From Antarctobacter albus (GTDB lineage Bacteria > Pseudomonadota > Alphaproteobacteria > Rhodobacterales > Rhodobacteraceae): a DNA stretch of 64,000 nucleotides. The notes beneath the pieces were generated by a model, which saw nothing but the letters and a program-made list of their open reading frames with translations, had not been told where the DNA came from and searched no databases. How positions within the stretch are numbered: the stretch's first letter is position 1; every line of letters begins with the position of its first letter. Of the stretch, positions 7,755 to 17,396 are shown piece by piece. Location: NCBI RefSeq assembly GCF_900101505.1, contig NZ_FMZI01000011.1, positions 120,519 through 184,518 of the forward strand. The letters are read 5' to 3'. Both the position numbers and the translations under genes were made by a program.

Positions 7755-10700
7755 CAGGCCGCCCCTTTCACGCCGCACAGGTCAACAACGGTTTCCAGAA
7801 CCTCGTCCGCGTCCAGATCGTCCAGGATCTCGGACAGCCGGTAGCTGGGGCCGTTTTCATCGAACCGGATTTCCAGATCCTCGGCCCCTTCGCGCAGATC
7901 CTCCGGCAGGCTGTCGCGCAGGCTGGCATCGGCCTGGTCCCGCACCGCCTCGGCCTGCTCCGGCGTGACCGGCGTTTGCGGCAGGGGATCAGCCGCAGGC
8001 TCGGCCGGGGGCGCGGCGCTGGCGGCGCGGCCGGTCTCGGTCAACTCGCCAAAGGCCTCGCCGTCGATGGCCTTGAGCGCATCCAGCGGGCCGGGTGCAT
8101 CGAACAGCGCCGCCTCGGTGCCGCCGATCTTCTGCGCCTCCTTGGCGTAGCGTTTCAGGAAATCCGCGATCTTCTCGGCCGGGGCCGCGCGCCCCTTGGG
8201 CACGAACTTGCGCACCAGGGCGACGGTCAGCGGCGGCACCGCCCCCTCCAGCAGGTCAATGTCGGCCAGCAGCCCGTCCAGCACCTCGGCCACCTTGCCG
8301 CCGTCCCGGGCCGCCGTGTCGCGCGCCAGGGCAATGAGGCGCATCGCGTCCAGCACGAAGGGCGTGATGTCCATTTCCGGGCGCAGCCGCCCCTCCGCCA
8401 CGGCCGCGCGCATGGCCGCCCAATCCGGGGCGGCCAGCTCCAGCGCCGTCATCAGCGATTTCATCGGGCCTTCGCCGATTTCGGTGTATCGCGCCAGAAG
8501 GTCGGGCGCATCGTAGGCCCGCGCGAACAGGGCCTGGCGGATGCGCAGGGCGCCCTCGGCGTTGAGCTTGCCGCCCGCATCCACAAGCCCCGACCGTTCC
8601 GCCTGCGGCAGTGCGCCCAGCACGCGCCGGGTAAAGGCGCTGTTTTCCGGGGCGCGCAGCCCGAACCGCGGATCGAACAGGCCAACGGTCTGGGCGTCGA
8701 TCTTGCGCGCGTCCATCGCCGCGCGTTCGGTCGCGCTCATCCGGGCGATCTGGCTTTGGTTGGCCGCGCGGACAAAGCCCTGCCGGTCGGCGTCGGACAA
8801 CTCGCTGGTGCGGCGCGCGATCAGCACCGGGCGGTCCACGTCCGCCGGAATGTCAAAGCCCGCCGTCTCGATCTGCTGACGGTAGGCACTGGCACGATCC
8901 GGGTGCTGGTCATAGGCGCGTTCCAGCGCCATGACCCGGCCGTTGCCGCTTTCGATCACGTCATCGCCGCCGACGATGGGCGCGCCCCGGTCGGCCTCGG
9001 GCGAAGGCATCAGGCGCGCCGGGTCCAGCCGTGCGGCCAACTCCGCGATCTGTTCGTCGCTGGCGGCACGGGTCCGGTCGCGGGGTTGCAACTCGCCGCT
9101 GGCCCGCTTGAGCTTTGCCAGGTCGACCACCTGGTACGCCACGTCAACCGTCATTCCATCGCCGGCCGTGACCTGCCCCGTGGCGGTGTAGCCGCGCGAC
9201 GTGTAGCCGGTGAAGGACCCGCCGCCGGCACCATCGCTGCCGCCGCTGCGCGCCCCCGGGTAGCGCGGCACGCGACCGGCGGCGAAGAACTCCATCAGGT
9301 CCTCGGCATAGCCCATGCGCTTTTCGATCCGGGGAATGCCCGGTCTCCAGAACCGCTCAGAGCCGATGCGCGCGGCCTCGGTCGCCGTCTTGGCGGCCCG
9401 GATCGCATCGCCCGCCGCCCGTTCGGACGTGCGCAGCTCGTGATCCAGAAAGTCGATCTGGGTATCCAGATCCCGCCAGTCCTTGCCCTGTTCACGCGCA
9501 TAGGCCAGCAGCGCGTGACGGCGCGGCCCGTTCCATTGCCCCATGCCGATGGAATTGCCGCCGTCCCCCACATGGGCCGTGTTCAGGCGCGGCGTGCTTT
9601 CCTGCATCAGGTTGCCGACGATGCCCGCAGCCTGTTCCGGCGTGTAGCCCCGTTCCAGCAGCCTGCCGAAAACGTAGCCGATCGGGTTTGTCGTCGGGCT
9701 GGCATTGCCCTTGGGCGTGAAATCGAAATCCGAGAAGGTCAGGGGCTTGCCGGGCTGGGCATCACGCGGGCGGGCCGGCGCGGTGCCCCGCGTGCCCAGC
9801 GGCTCGATGTGCCAGGGTTCATTGCCCAGTGGGAAATGCAGCCCGTATTTACCGGCGTTCCGGTGCAGCCAGTCGCGCACGTCCGCCGGGGCCTGGTCGA
9901 TCCGCAAGCCGTTCCACTTGAGGTCTGCGGCCTGCCCGTGGTTGTGGTTGGACTTGCCCGGCGGCGCCACCCATTTCCTGGCCGCCTGCGGGCTGCCGTA
10001 CTTCTTCAACGCCCCGGCCCAGAGCCGCGCCTGCAGCTCGGGCGAACGATAGCCGGAATAGACCTGCAGGCCCTCGCGGATACGCGGCGGCGCGGCGGAA
10101 ATCATCTCTTCCAGGCCGCTGCGCAGGTTGGGCCGCATCCGGGAAATCGCGTCATCGCGCAGGCCCCCATCGGTGCGGTGCCTGTCCCAATCGAACTGGT
10201 AGCGATCCGGGTCTGCCGCCGGGCGCCCGGTGCGCAGATCTCCCGCCGCCTGGTCCAGCTCGCGGCGATGCTGCAACGGTGTCACGCCCTCGGGCCTGCG
10301 GTCTGCCTCGGCCTCGTCCGCCGCCCGGCGGCTGTGGACGAACCGTTGCGCGGCCATGCCCAGGCCAGACAGCGCACCGGCAAGACCGGCGCCAGCGACG
10401 GTTGCCCCAAGGATCTGCCTGCCCGGTTGCGGGGCTGGCTGGTCCAGGTCATCGGCCACCCGGAACTGGTCGGGCAGGCTCAGCCCTTCCTCGGCCCCGG
10501 ACATGACCCCCTCGAAAGCGGAAAACCGGGCGGCGCTGCCCAGCGTGACACGGCCAGCGGTGCCCACCGCACCCGCGCCCGGGACCACCATCATGGTCAG
10601 CCCGCCGGGCGACAAAAGGTCTGCCCCCATCGCGCCCAGGAATTCCGGTACGCCCCAGGCATCGCCGGGGGTGCCGCGCAAGACGTCCTGCACCTCCTGC

Positions 10701-11173
10701 AGCTCTGCCTGGCGGCGGCGCAGAACCTCGTCCTCGAAATCTTCGATAACCCTGGGCAGATCCCCGAACTTGGCCGGATCTGCCTGCCGGGCGGCGCGCG
10801 CCGCATCCAACAGCCAGTCATGCCGCTCGCGCCAGGGCGCCACGGCATAGGCGCTGCGATCCTCGGAGAAATACTCCGGCGGGATCATTTCGGTCAGCTC
10901 ATCGACATAATCCCGCTCGATGCTTTCGGCGCGGTCCCACTGGTCTTTCAGGATGCGGTTTTCCGTCCATCCCGCGCGCAGCCGCTCTGCCAGTGTGGGG
11001 CCCTTCGGTTCCGGCGCCGGGGGCGGATCTTGCGGGGCAGCCGCGGGGGCGGGCGCCGGCACGGCAGCCGGGGCTGCGACGGGGGGCGCCGGGGACGTGG
11101 CGTCAGGCTCTTGCCCGAACAGATCGCGCCCCTCTTGCGCCAGCGCGGCAATACCCTTGAGGATAAAGCTCAT
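7754..11173 (-). CDS. Giant ejection protein with M15 peptidase, lysozyme and ParB-like domains
   Basis: 1139 residues. After a Pro/Ala-rich N terminus, residues ~370-460 carry an M15/VanY-type D,D-peptidase: GYRSPELQARLW, HNHGQAAD (HxxxxxxD zinc ligands) and WHIE. Residues ~490-630 look like the phage tail lysozyme family (AAGIVGNLMQES with a Glu, then GGNSIGMGQWNGPRR). From ~650 onwards is a ParB-like region (GDDVIESGNGRVMALERAY, RPVLIARR, FVRAANQSQIARMS), as in the DdrB/ParB domain of phage polyvalent proteins. The enzymes would open the peptidoglycan during ejection. The ParB-like part could act on DNA after entry. It overlaps both neighbours by 1-4 nt. Confidence 0.75.
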   Translation of the reverse strand: MSFILKGIAALAQEGRDLFGQEPDATSPAPPVAAPAAVPAPAPAAAPQDPPPAPEPKGPTLAERLRAGWTENRILKDQWDRAESIERDYVDELTEMIPPEYFSEDRSAYAVAPWRERHDWLLDAARAARQADPAKFGDLPRVIEDFEDEVLRRRQAELQEVQDVLRGTPGDAWGVPEFLGAMGADLLSPGGLTMMVVPGAGAVGTAGRVTLGSAARFSAFEGVMSGAEEGLSLPDQFRVADDLDQPAPQPGRQILGATVAGAGLAGALSGLGMAAQRFVHSRRAADEAEADRRPEGVTPLQHRRELDQAAGDLRTGRPAADPDRYQFDWDRHRTDGGLRDDAISRMRPNLRSGLEEMISAAPPRIREGLQVYSGYRSPELQARLWAGALKKYGSPQAARKWVAPPGKSNHNHGQAADLKWNGLRIDQAPADVRDWLHRNAGKYGLHFPLGNEPWHIEPLGTRGTAPARPRDAQPGKPLTFSDFDFTPKGNASPTTNPIGYVFGRLLERGYTPEQAAGIVGNLMQESTPRLNTAHVGDGGNSIGMGQWNGPRRHALLAYAREQGKDWRDLDTQIDFLDHELRTSERAAGDAIRAAKTATEAARIGSERFWRPGIPRIEKRMGYAEDLMEFFAAGRVPRYPGARSGGSDGAGGGSFTGYTSRGYTATGQVTAGDGMTVDVAYQVVDLAKLKRASGELQPRDRTRAASDEQIAELAARLDPARLMPSPEADRGAPIVGGDDVIESGNGRVMALERAYDQHPDRASAYRQQIETAGFDIPADVDRPVLIARRTSELSDADRQGFVRAANQSQIARMSATERAAMDARKIDAQTVGLFDPRFGLRAPENSAFTRRVLGALPQAERSGLVDAGGKLNAEGALRIRQALFARAYDAPDLLARYTEIGEGPMKSLMTALELAAPDWAAMRAAVAEGRLRPEMDITPFVLDAMRLIALARDTAARDGGKVAEVLDGLLADIDLLEGAVPPLTVALVRKFVPKGRAAPAEKIADFLKRYAKEAQKIGGTEAALFDAPGPLDALKAIDGEAFGELTETGRAASAAPPAEPAADPLPQTPVTPEQAEAVRDQADASLRDSLPEDLREGAEDLEIRFDENGPSYRLSEILDDLDADEVLETVVDLCGVKGAA

Positions 11174-13311
11174 TGCCCCACCTCGCGCAGCAGTTGGAAC
11201 ATGTTGAACTCGTAGGGGGCGCCGGTGGTATGATCGAGCGCGTATTCCCCGTCGAGCCAGAGCCGGTAACGTCCCGGCCCGACCGCCCGCACCTGGGCCT
11301 GGCGCAGATCCTCGGGATGGATCATGAACCCGTCGAAAGTGGGTAGCCCGCCCGACAGGGAAATGCGTTGCAGGCGCGCCTTGCCCCGCTCGCGCGCCTC
11401 GTCAGGTGTCAGGAAGGTTTCCGCCCTCGGGCGGCCCGAGGCGATCATGTCGGAATAGCCCTGCGGGTCGGCCGGTGTCCGGGCGCCGGAGAGGTTGGTG
11501 GACAACTCGCCAAGGGCATCTTCGACCTGGCGCGCCTTGACCCCGGCGGGCAGCAGCGTCATGGCGCCCCGAATGTCCTGCAGGCCACCCCGCTTGTCGC
11601 GGCCGTCGATGGTGCCGCCCAAAACCTCGTGGACGGCGCGGCGGTACTCGGCCCCGTCAACATCCTGGTCCGGGGCCTGCTGACGCACCCGCGATGCATA
11701 GAGCGCGTCGGCGGCCGCCAGCACCGATGCCTCTATGTCCTCGCTGGCGGGAACCCCGGCAAAGTAGCCGCGCAGGACCAGGTAGGCCTCATCCTTCCGC
11801 TCCGCCTCGGGCGGCATGATGACGGTTTTCTCGGCAATGATGCGCTGCCCCCGCAGGATGTCCTGCGCCACCCGGTCGCTGCCGCCATCCTCCAACAGGC
11901 CGGCGACATGGGCGAACACCGGGTCCTCGACCTGGCCAATCACATGGTCCGCCGCCCCGGGGTCGGACCCGATGATCGCCTTGGCCAGCGCCAGGCGTTC
12001 GGCCGGGTCAGCATCCACCCCGGCCCGGGCATTCAGCTCGTCGCGTTCGGCATTGCTGAGCATCCGAATGTCGCGCGTGAACCCTTCCTTGACCAGCTGT
12101 TCCGCGTTGAGAAAGCGGAACTCCAGCGCCCGGCTGAAGCGCGACGTATCGGCGGGGTCCAGCTCGGGCAGGTCCGTCACCTGCAGGCCGAGGTCCTGCC
12201 GGTAGCCGATGGGGTCGGTCTCATAGCCCTTTTCATGCGCGGCCAGCGCATCCTCCAGCAGCTCCAGTTTCTTGAGCTGGTAGGGTTCTTTCAGCTTCTT
12301 GGTGCGCTCGCCCGCGATCAGCGCGTCGATCTGCGAGGGCGTCATGGATTTCAGATCAACGCCGTCCTCGCGCAACTGGCGGGCGGCCATCGTTTCGGCA
12401 AAAAGCGGATGCGCCTGCGCTTCCGGCGTGGCCAGGAACTTCTCGTCAACCGCTTCGCGCCCGGCCAGCATGATCTCTGTCATGCTCTTGAGCCGGTCGC
12501 CCACTTCCTTTTCGCGGGCCTCGGCGGCGCGCTCCAGCTCGCGCGCTTCCTCCTTGGCGCGCGCCTCGATGGCCCGTTCGGCCTGCGTGCGGTAGCGGGC
12601 GCGCGTGTCCGCCTCCAACCCGGTAAAGCCGCCGCCGTCCAGCTCGGCAATGAAAGCGTCCGGGTCATCGCTGATGGCCTGGATGGCGCGGGCATTCGAC
12701 ACGTCCGCGCGCAGCCCAAGACGGCGCTTTTCGGCCTCTGCCGGGTCGATGGCGCCGGCGGCCAGCATCGCGGCGATCTGGCGGTCGCCCATCGCGATCA
12801 GCTCGTCGCGCTGGCGGGGGTCCGCTGTCGAAGCTGCCACCGTCGCCTCATGCGCGTAGGAAATCCAGTTGGCCTCACGCTGCGACTGGCGCAGGCCCAG
12901 ACTGCGGCGTCCCAGGCTGTAGGACACGCTGTCGGTCAGGCTGTCGAAGGCCAGGCCGAACCGTTCGGAATTCTTCGGATCGACGCGCGGGCGGCCGTCC
13001 TGGTCCGGCGCCTCGTACCGCGCGCGCAGACCCTTGACGCCGTTTTGCCAGGCGGCGTCTGCGGCGTCGGGATCACCGATCTGTTCGATCTCCAGCCGCA
13101 GGTCGTTGACGTCGCGGGCCAGGTCGACCTCGTGGCGCTGCATTTCGCGGTCCAGCCGGTCGTTTTCCAGCGTGGTCCCCACGTCGAGCATGGTCTTGCC
13201 CAGGTCCTCGATGCCCTCGCCCAGGGCCGAGGATGCCAGGCTCGACAGGTTCGGCGCCCGGGCCACGCGGCCTGCCGAATTCGGCGCCTTGGGAACCGTC
13301 AACCCGCTCAT
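11170..13311 (-). CDS. Internal virion protein, coiled-coil rich (gp15-like position)
   Basis: A 713-residue protein, strongly helical, with long charged stretches (KEEARELERAAEAREKEVGD) and many DP-A repeats typical of structural ejection proteins. It sits between the small gp14-like protein and the lysozyme-bearing protein, which corresponds to the T7 gp15 position. No enzymatic motif is seen. The ATG at 13311 overlaps the preceding stop by 4 nt and its own TGA overlaps the next ATG, so the group 13781-5265 is translated as one coupled block. The function is inferred from order. Confidence 0.6.
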   Translation of the reverse strand: MSGLTVPKAPNSAGRVARAPNLSSLASSALGEGIEDLGKTMLDVGTTLENDRLDREMQRHEVDLARDVNDLRLEIEQIGDPDAADAAWQNGVKGLRARYEAPDQDGRPRVDPKNSERFGLAFDSLTDSVSYSLGRRSLGLRQSQREANWISYAHEATVAASTADPRQRDELIAMGDRQIAAMLAAGAIDPAEAEKRRLGLRADVSNARAIQAISDDPDAFIAELDGGGFTGLEADTRARYRTQAERAIEARAKEEARELERAAEAREKEVGDRLKSMTEIMLAGREAVDEKFLATPEAQAHPLFAETMAARQLREDGVDLKSMTPSQIDALIAGERTKKLKEPYQLKKLELLEDALAAHEKGYETDPIGYRQDLGLQVTDLPELDPADTSRFSRALEFRFLNAEQLVKEGFTRDIRMLSNAERDELNARAGVDADPAERLALAKAIIGSDPGAADHVIGQVEDPVFAHVAGLLEDGGSDRVAQDILRGQRIIAEKTVIMPPEAERKDEAYLVLRGYFAGVPASEDIEASVLAAADALYASRVRQQAPDQDVDGAEYRRAVHEVLGGTIDGRDKRGGLQDIRGAMTLLPAGVKARQVEDALGELSTNLSGARTPADPQGYSDMIASGRPRAETFLTPDEARERGKARLQRISLSGGLPTFDGFMIHPEDLRQAQVRAVGPGRYRLWLDGEYALDHTTGAPYEFNMFQLLREVGQ

Positions 13312-13781
13312 GCCAGCAGCTCCGGCCAGACCTTGGGCGCGCCGGTCAGCAGGTTGCCCGCCGCGCTGAACATGCCCTTGGTCAGGGCCAGCTGCCCGCG
13401 CGCGCGGGTCAGTCGGGCCTCGTTGGTCAGCTCGGTTGCCTCGGCCATCGCGCCCTGGCGGACGGACTGCGCCGCGAACACCATTTCCTCGGCCGCCGTC
13501 TGGCCCAGGTAGATCGCGGTCGGGCTGTCCGTCTCGACGCCGCGCACTGCGAATTGCGAGGCCTGCCGGCGGACCTCGCGCGCCATGTCGCGGCGGGTGC
13601 GCTGTTCCTCGACCGCCCGCAGGATCTGCTGCTGGTCGCGCTGCTGTTCATAGGCCCGCGCCTGCACCTGGGCCGTGGCGCTGGCCTGCTGCGCTTGCAT
13701 CATTGGGCCGACAACACTGGCGGCCAGCCCGACACCCTGCAGCGCCGTGGCCAGCGTCAGACCTGAAATCAGCTCGCACAT
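13308..13781 (-). CDS. Small internal virion protein, gp14-like
   Basis: A 157-residue protein with a hydrophobic N-terminal segment (LATALQGVGLAASVVGPMM) followed by a long Ala/Gln/Arg-rich helix (AQVQARAYEQQRDQQQILRA). It resembles the gp14-type core protein of T7-like phages, which inserts in the outer membrane during ejection. The conserved-looking middle (QASQFAVRGVETDSPTAI) recurs in podoviral virion core proteins. The start codon overlaps the stop of tail tubular protein B (TGATG). Family placement is from pattern recognition. Confidence 0.65.
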   Translation of the reverse strand: MCELISGLTLATALQGVGLAASVVGPMMQAQQASATAQVQARAYEQQRDQQQILRAVEEQRTRRDMAREVRRQASQFAVRGVETDSPTAIYLGQTAAEEMVFAAQSVRQGAMAEATELTNEARLTRARGQLALTKGMFSAAGNLLTGAPKVWPELLA

Positions 13782-16246
13782 CAGACGCCCTCCCCTTCAA
13801 CTTCGGAAACCAGCGCCAGGACTGTCAGGGGGCGCCCACCCTGGGGCCGAATGCGCAGGCGCAGGTCCAGCGTGGCCAAGGTGGTCACGTCCAGGCGGGT
13901 AGCGCCGCTCCAGGCCTCGCCCCCATCCGCGTCAAAGGCCTCGGGCACCATGCCGATCCAGCCGCCCTCGCGCGGGGCCTGTCCGAAATCGCGCGCGACC
14001 GCCGCGATCTGTCCGCCCGCCGTCCGGTGCAGCACGGCGCCGACGCCGGAATGCAGGCGCATCGGGCGCCCGCGCTGATCGCCGTCCCGACGCACGGCCT
14101 GCAGCGGCAGCGTCTCGACCCGGTGGCTGTCATCGAACAGGCCCACGGTGGCCCGCGTGACCGCGCCCGGCAGGGTCACGGTTCCGTCGCCCGCCACGGT
14201 CAGGCCGGGGAAATCGCCACCATCGGTCCAGGCGGTCACGGTCTCGTTTGCCAGGTGCGGCACCGACAGGCTGGACGTCGCGGCGCCCTCGTAGATCGAC
14301 GCGCAGTAAAGGTGGTTGAATTCCTCCACCCCGGCGCCGCCCAGCAAGGCCGCCTCGTTGTCGGCCAGCTGCTCGACCGTGCGCACCGTTCCGCCGTCCA
14401 GCGTGCGCAGCACCGTCAGCGTCACCACGTCGCGCGTGCCGTCCGCCGCCGGGCTTACGGTAATGTCCTCGACAAAGCCGCCGGCCACGGGCACCGGCGC
14501 CCAGCCCAGGACCTCTTGCTCCGGTTCGTACAGCAGGACCAGCAGAAGGCCATCGGCCCGCCGCATCCAGGCCAGCTTGCCCGGCGCGCCCTGCCATTCG
14601 ATCTGCTCGATGGGCGAGGCCGCAAGGTGGCGCGACGGCAAGGACAGATCGCGCGGCACGGCCCCGTCCACCTCGAAGCTGTATTTGACCTCCTGCACCC
14701 GGCCGCCGCCGCGCACCGGGTAGATCGGATCGCCAAAGGCCGCGATGGGGCGGGCCTCTCTTGCGCCGTCCGGGGCGACAATCTCGGTCGCAAAGGTGGT
14801 CGGCCCGATGGCCTCGTTCTGGGAACTGGAATAGGCGCGGTAGACCTCGCCCAGCGATCCGATGAACAGGCCCCGCCGCCCGGTCGCCAGCCACAGGATG
14901 CGGTTTTTCTGACCGTCCGTCGCCAGCGTATAGCCCAGCGGCGCATCCGCCGCGTCGCCCACCAGGAAATCCTCGAAATCGCCCTGCTGACTGCCCCAGA
15001 CCGTGCGCGGATCGCTGGGAGTGGCGGCCGCGAACAGGCGCCGCTCGTGCAGCTCGACCGCCGCCGGGTAGCCGTACTTGTCCGACCAGGCCCCCTCGGC
15101 CCAGAGATAGGTGGCGCTGTCGAAACAGGGGCGCGGCACGGGCAGCACCTGGTCGGCCTCGACCTCGTTGGCATCGGTAAAGCTGGTGATGCGAACGATC
15201 CCGCGCAGCCCGGAAATCCACTGGTACTTGGTTTCGGAGTTACCGTCCGTCATGCGCGTGCCGCCGACATGGGTTGGCGGGTTCACGCCGCTGTCCGATC
15301 CGGCGATGTGCCGATAGATGTTGTCTGCGTACAGAACCAGCTTGCCGTTGCGCTTGCTGTCATTGCCGACCCACACCGGCACGTCCTCGAAATCCACCGG
15401 CTCGATCAGCATCAGGCCACCGACCATTTCGGCGTCGAAAGGATCGCCGCTGCCGATCAGGCGCACCGTGCCCTCGCCCTCGGTCACAACGTCGAATTCC
15501 CACCGGACCTCGACAATCAGGCCGCCGCCGGAGGTGTCCGCCATCTCGTAGGTCTTGGTGCCGCTGGTGTGCGTCGGCCCTCGCGTGCCGCAGTGTCCAT
15601 CCACGAACCCGCCGGTGAAATCCGTTTGCGTGCCGCGATAGATGTAGATGTTCGATCCGTACTGCCGCCGGTCGCCATTGGTCAGGTTTTCCTCAGCCTG
15701 CCAGTATTCCACCGCCCCGCCGGTGAGGTATTCCACCTGAACCGTCTTGGTTTCGTCCAAGTTCGGAATGCGGAACGGGCCACGATCCAGCGCGACGTCC
15801 GCGATGCTCCAGTCGTCCAGCGCGGCGCGGCTGAGCTTTTGCATCGGGTTGCGGCCATCGACCAGGTAAATCACGTCGCCGTCCTGTGCCCAGTCCAGGT
15901 TCGGCAGGTCGCTTTCCTCGAAGGGCGTGGCCAGCTCGTAGGGCGATCCGCCGTCCATCACCAGGTCGCCGTAGCGCCAGACGCGCATCACGCTATCGGT
16001 GAATTCCAGCTCCACCGCGTCGTTCTGGGCAAAGCTGAAGGGGATGCGCCGCGCCGGGCTGTTGTTGCGGGTTTCGCCCCGGCGTTCGGTGCCCGGCGCC
16101 CGCGTGAACCCGCCCTGCACCAGCGGAATGAAGCCCCGGCATTCCGCCAGCCCGGTCTTGAACCGCGTGAAGTCGTTGCGCCCGAACAGGCGCGGGTCAA
16201 TCTCGCCCGAGGAAAAGGCGTTCTGGACCAGCCGCGCCCGCGTCAT
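13781..16246 (-). CDS. Tail tubular protein B (nozzle)
   Basis: An 821-residue protein resembling gp12-type tail nozzle proteins of T7-like phages. Recognisable parts are the N-terminal QNAFSSGEIDPRLFGRNDF and GFIPLVQGGFTRAPGTER, the repeated Trp/Gly beta segments, and the late motif ELHERRLFAAATPSDPRTVW. In virions this hexamer forms the distal tail tube and carries the fibres. The ATG at 16246 overlaps the stop of the adaptor gene (ATGA). A reading that extends 111 codons further upstream is rejected because it would lie wholly inside that gene. Confidence 0.85.
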   Translation of the reverse strand: MTRARLVQNAFSSGEIDPRLFGRNDFTRFKTGLAECRGFIPLVQGGFTRAPGTERRGETRNNSPARRIPFSFAQNDAVELEFTDSVMRVWRYGDLVMDGGSPYELATPFEESDLPNLDWAQDGDVIYLVDGRNPMQKLSRAALDDWSIADVALDRGPFRIPNLDETKTVQVEYLTGGAVEYWQAEENLTNGDRRQYGSNIYIYRGTQTDFTGGFVDGHCGTRGPTHTSGTKTYEMADTSGGGLIVEVRWEFDVVTEGEGTVRLIGSGDPFDAEMVGGLMLIEPVDFEDVPVWVGNDSKRNGKLVLYADNIYRHIAGSDSGVNPPTHVGGTRMTDGNSETKYQWISGLRGIVRITSFTDANEVEADQVLPVPRPCFDSATYLWAEGAWSDKYGYPAAVELHERRLFAAATPSDPRTVWGSQQGDFEDFLVGDAADAPLGYTLATDGQKNRILWLATGRRGLFIGSLGEVYRAYSSSQNEAIGPTTFATEIVAPDGAREARPIAAFGDPIYPVRGGGRVQEVKYSFEVDGAVPRDLSLPSRHLAASPIEQIEWQGAPGKLAWMRRADGLLLVLLYEPEQEVLGWAPVPVAGGFVEDITVSPAADGTRDVVTLTVLRTLDGGTVRTVEQLADNEAALLGGAGVEEFNHLYCASIYEGAATSSLSVPHLANETVTAWTDGGDFPGLTVAGDGTVTLPGAVTRATVGLFDDSHRVETLPLQAVRRDGDQRGRPMRLHSGVGAVLHRTAGGQIAAVARDFGQAPREGGWIGMVPEAFDADGGEAWSGATRLDVTTLATLDLRLRIRPQGGRPLTVLALVSEVEGEGV

Positions 16247-16833
16247 CGCAGCGCCTCGCTGACCCAGCTGGTATCCGGCGCGTCCCCGTCCAGCTGGTGC
16301 GCGCTGGCGGAATGCGCGTCGTTCACCCGCGCCACGGACAGGACACGTTCCAGCCCGGCCTCGATGCTGTCGCGCTTGGTCCGCGATCCGACGAACACCG
16401 GCGCCAGAAGGTGCGCCAGCTGCTGCGCCACCGCCAGCCGCAGATCCGGGCCAAGATCGGCCTCGCGCTCGATCTGCCGGGCATAGCGGATGGTCAGGGT
16501 TTCCGCCGTCTCGGACCGGATCACCCGGCCATCGACGCGAAAGGCCCCGGTGCCGTGGACCTTCCACAGTTTCAGGCAATCGGCGGGCAGCTGGTAGCTG
16601 TAGGCAAGATCCGGGTCCGTCGCCAGTCCGGCCACCGTGACCGGCGCCAGCGCCGCCATGACCCGCGCGGCGGACCAGTCATGGCTTTGCAGCACCAGGT
16701 CGCGCGCCTCGGGGTATTGCTCGGCCAGGGCCAGCGCCTGCGGCGACCCTTCCGCGAAAGAGGCCACCGGACCAATTTCCATGATCCGGCAGGCCTGGCT
16801 GACAACGCTCGATGTGGCAATGTCGATGGTCAA
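16243..16833 (-). CDS. Tail tubular protein A (adaptor)
   Basis: A 196-residue protein resembling gp11-type adaptors that join portal to nozzle. The typical sequence features are an N-terminal CRIMEIGPVASFAEGS, then WSAARVMAALAP, a middle SYQLPADCLKLWKVHG and the C-terminal LRLAVAQQLAHLLAPVF helix. It stands directly before the nozzle gene with a 4-nt overlap, as in T7-like phages. Twelve of these rings sit beneath the portal in related virions. Confidence 0.8.
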   Translation of the reverse strand: MTIDIATSSVVSQACRIMEIGPVASFAEGSPQALALAEQYPEARDLVLQSHDWSAARVMAALAPVTVAGLATDPDLAYSYQLPADCLKLWKVHGTGAFRVDGRVIRSETAETLTIRYARQIEREADLGPDLRLAVAQQLAHLLAPVFVGSRTKRDSIEAGLERVLSVARVNDAHSASAHQLDGDAPDTSWVSEALR

Positions 16834-16880
16834 GGCGCGCCCCTTTCATGCGCCGGGCGACGGGCGCCCGGCGGCACCCG

Positions 16881-17336
16881 TCAGGGCATCAGGTAGGCAA
16901 GACGGAAGGGCATCGACCCCGCGCCCGTGGCATCGGCCTCGGCGTGCGCCCAGATCTCGATCACGTTGGGCTGCGCGGCCAGGCCCAGCACTTCCCACCA
17001 GAACTTGCCGTGGTTGGCATCGCCAATGGCGATGGGCTGGACGATGTTTTCCGTTGCCTTGGTCTGATCGACCAGCGCATCGGTGTCGGTTTTCGTGCCG
17101 ATCACGACCTGGGCAAAGCCCCAGTTTTCGACGTCGAAAAACGTGTCCTCGTGCACCACGGCGCGGCCCGGAAGGGTCGCTAGGTGATACATCGACGTGT
17201 TGCTGTCGGCGGCGGCGTTTGCGACGGTGCCGGTGGAACAGATGAGGCGCCCGCGCGCCTTTTCCGGGTCCGGCGGGGTGGAGGTAAGATCCATCGTGTC
17301 GTGGATCAGGTCGGAAAGAGTTTTGACGATGGCCAT
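16881..17336 (-). CDS. Probable virion protein of unknown type
   Basis: A 151-residue protein between the major capsid gene and the tail adaptor gene. It is beta-rich with few charges in the middle (FAQVVIGTKTDTDALVDQTK) and includes a low-complexity Asp/Ala segment. The position suggests a head-decoration or head-completion protein. No family is recognised. A strong stem-loop separates it from the capsid gene, so its mRNA level may differ from that of capsid. Confidence 0.6.
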   Translation of the reverse strand: MAIVKTLSDLIHDTMDLTSTPPDPEKARGRLICSTGTVANAAADSNTSMYHLATLPGRAVVHEDTFFDVENWGFAQVVIGTKTDTDALVDQTKATENIVQPIAIGDANHGKFWWEVLGLAAQPNVIEIWAHAEADATGAGSMPFRLAYLMP

Positions 17337-17369
17337 TGCGGCCTCCCTTGCTCATGTCTGGATCAAGCT

Positions 17370-17390
17370 GGGGCCGGGATGCCCGGCCCC
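17370..17390 (-). terminator. Stem-loop after the capsid gene, without U-tract
   Basis: A perfect 9-bp stem (GGGGCCGGG / CCCGGCCCC) with a three-base loop lies between the capsid stop and the next gene. There is no run of U after it on the minus strand, so it is more likely an mRNA-stabilising or processing element, or a leaky terminator that keeps capsid message abundant. Confidence 0.5.
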
Positions 17391-17396
17391 GCCGGG

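Noticed and set aside
7517..11215. Plus-strand open frame of over 1200 codons
   Set aside because: It is antisense to the ejection protein with M15, lysozyme and ParB-like motifs. The long frame is a by-product of high-GC codon use; its translation is Arg/Gly/Pro/His-rich without domains.
13436..16486. Plus-strand open frame of ~1000 codons
   Set aside because: Antisense shadow of tail tubular protein B; no recognisable domain.
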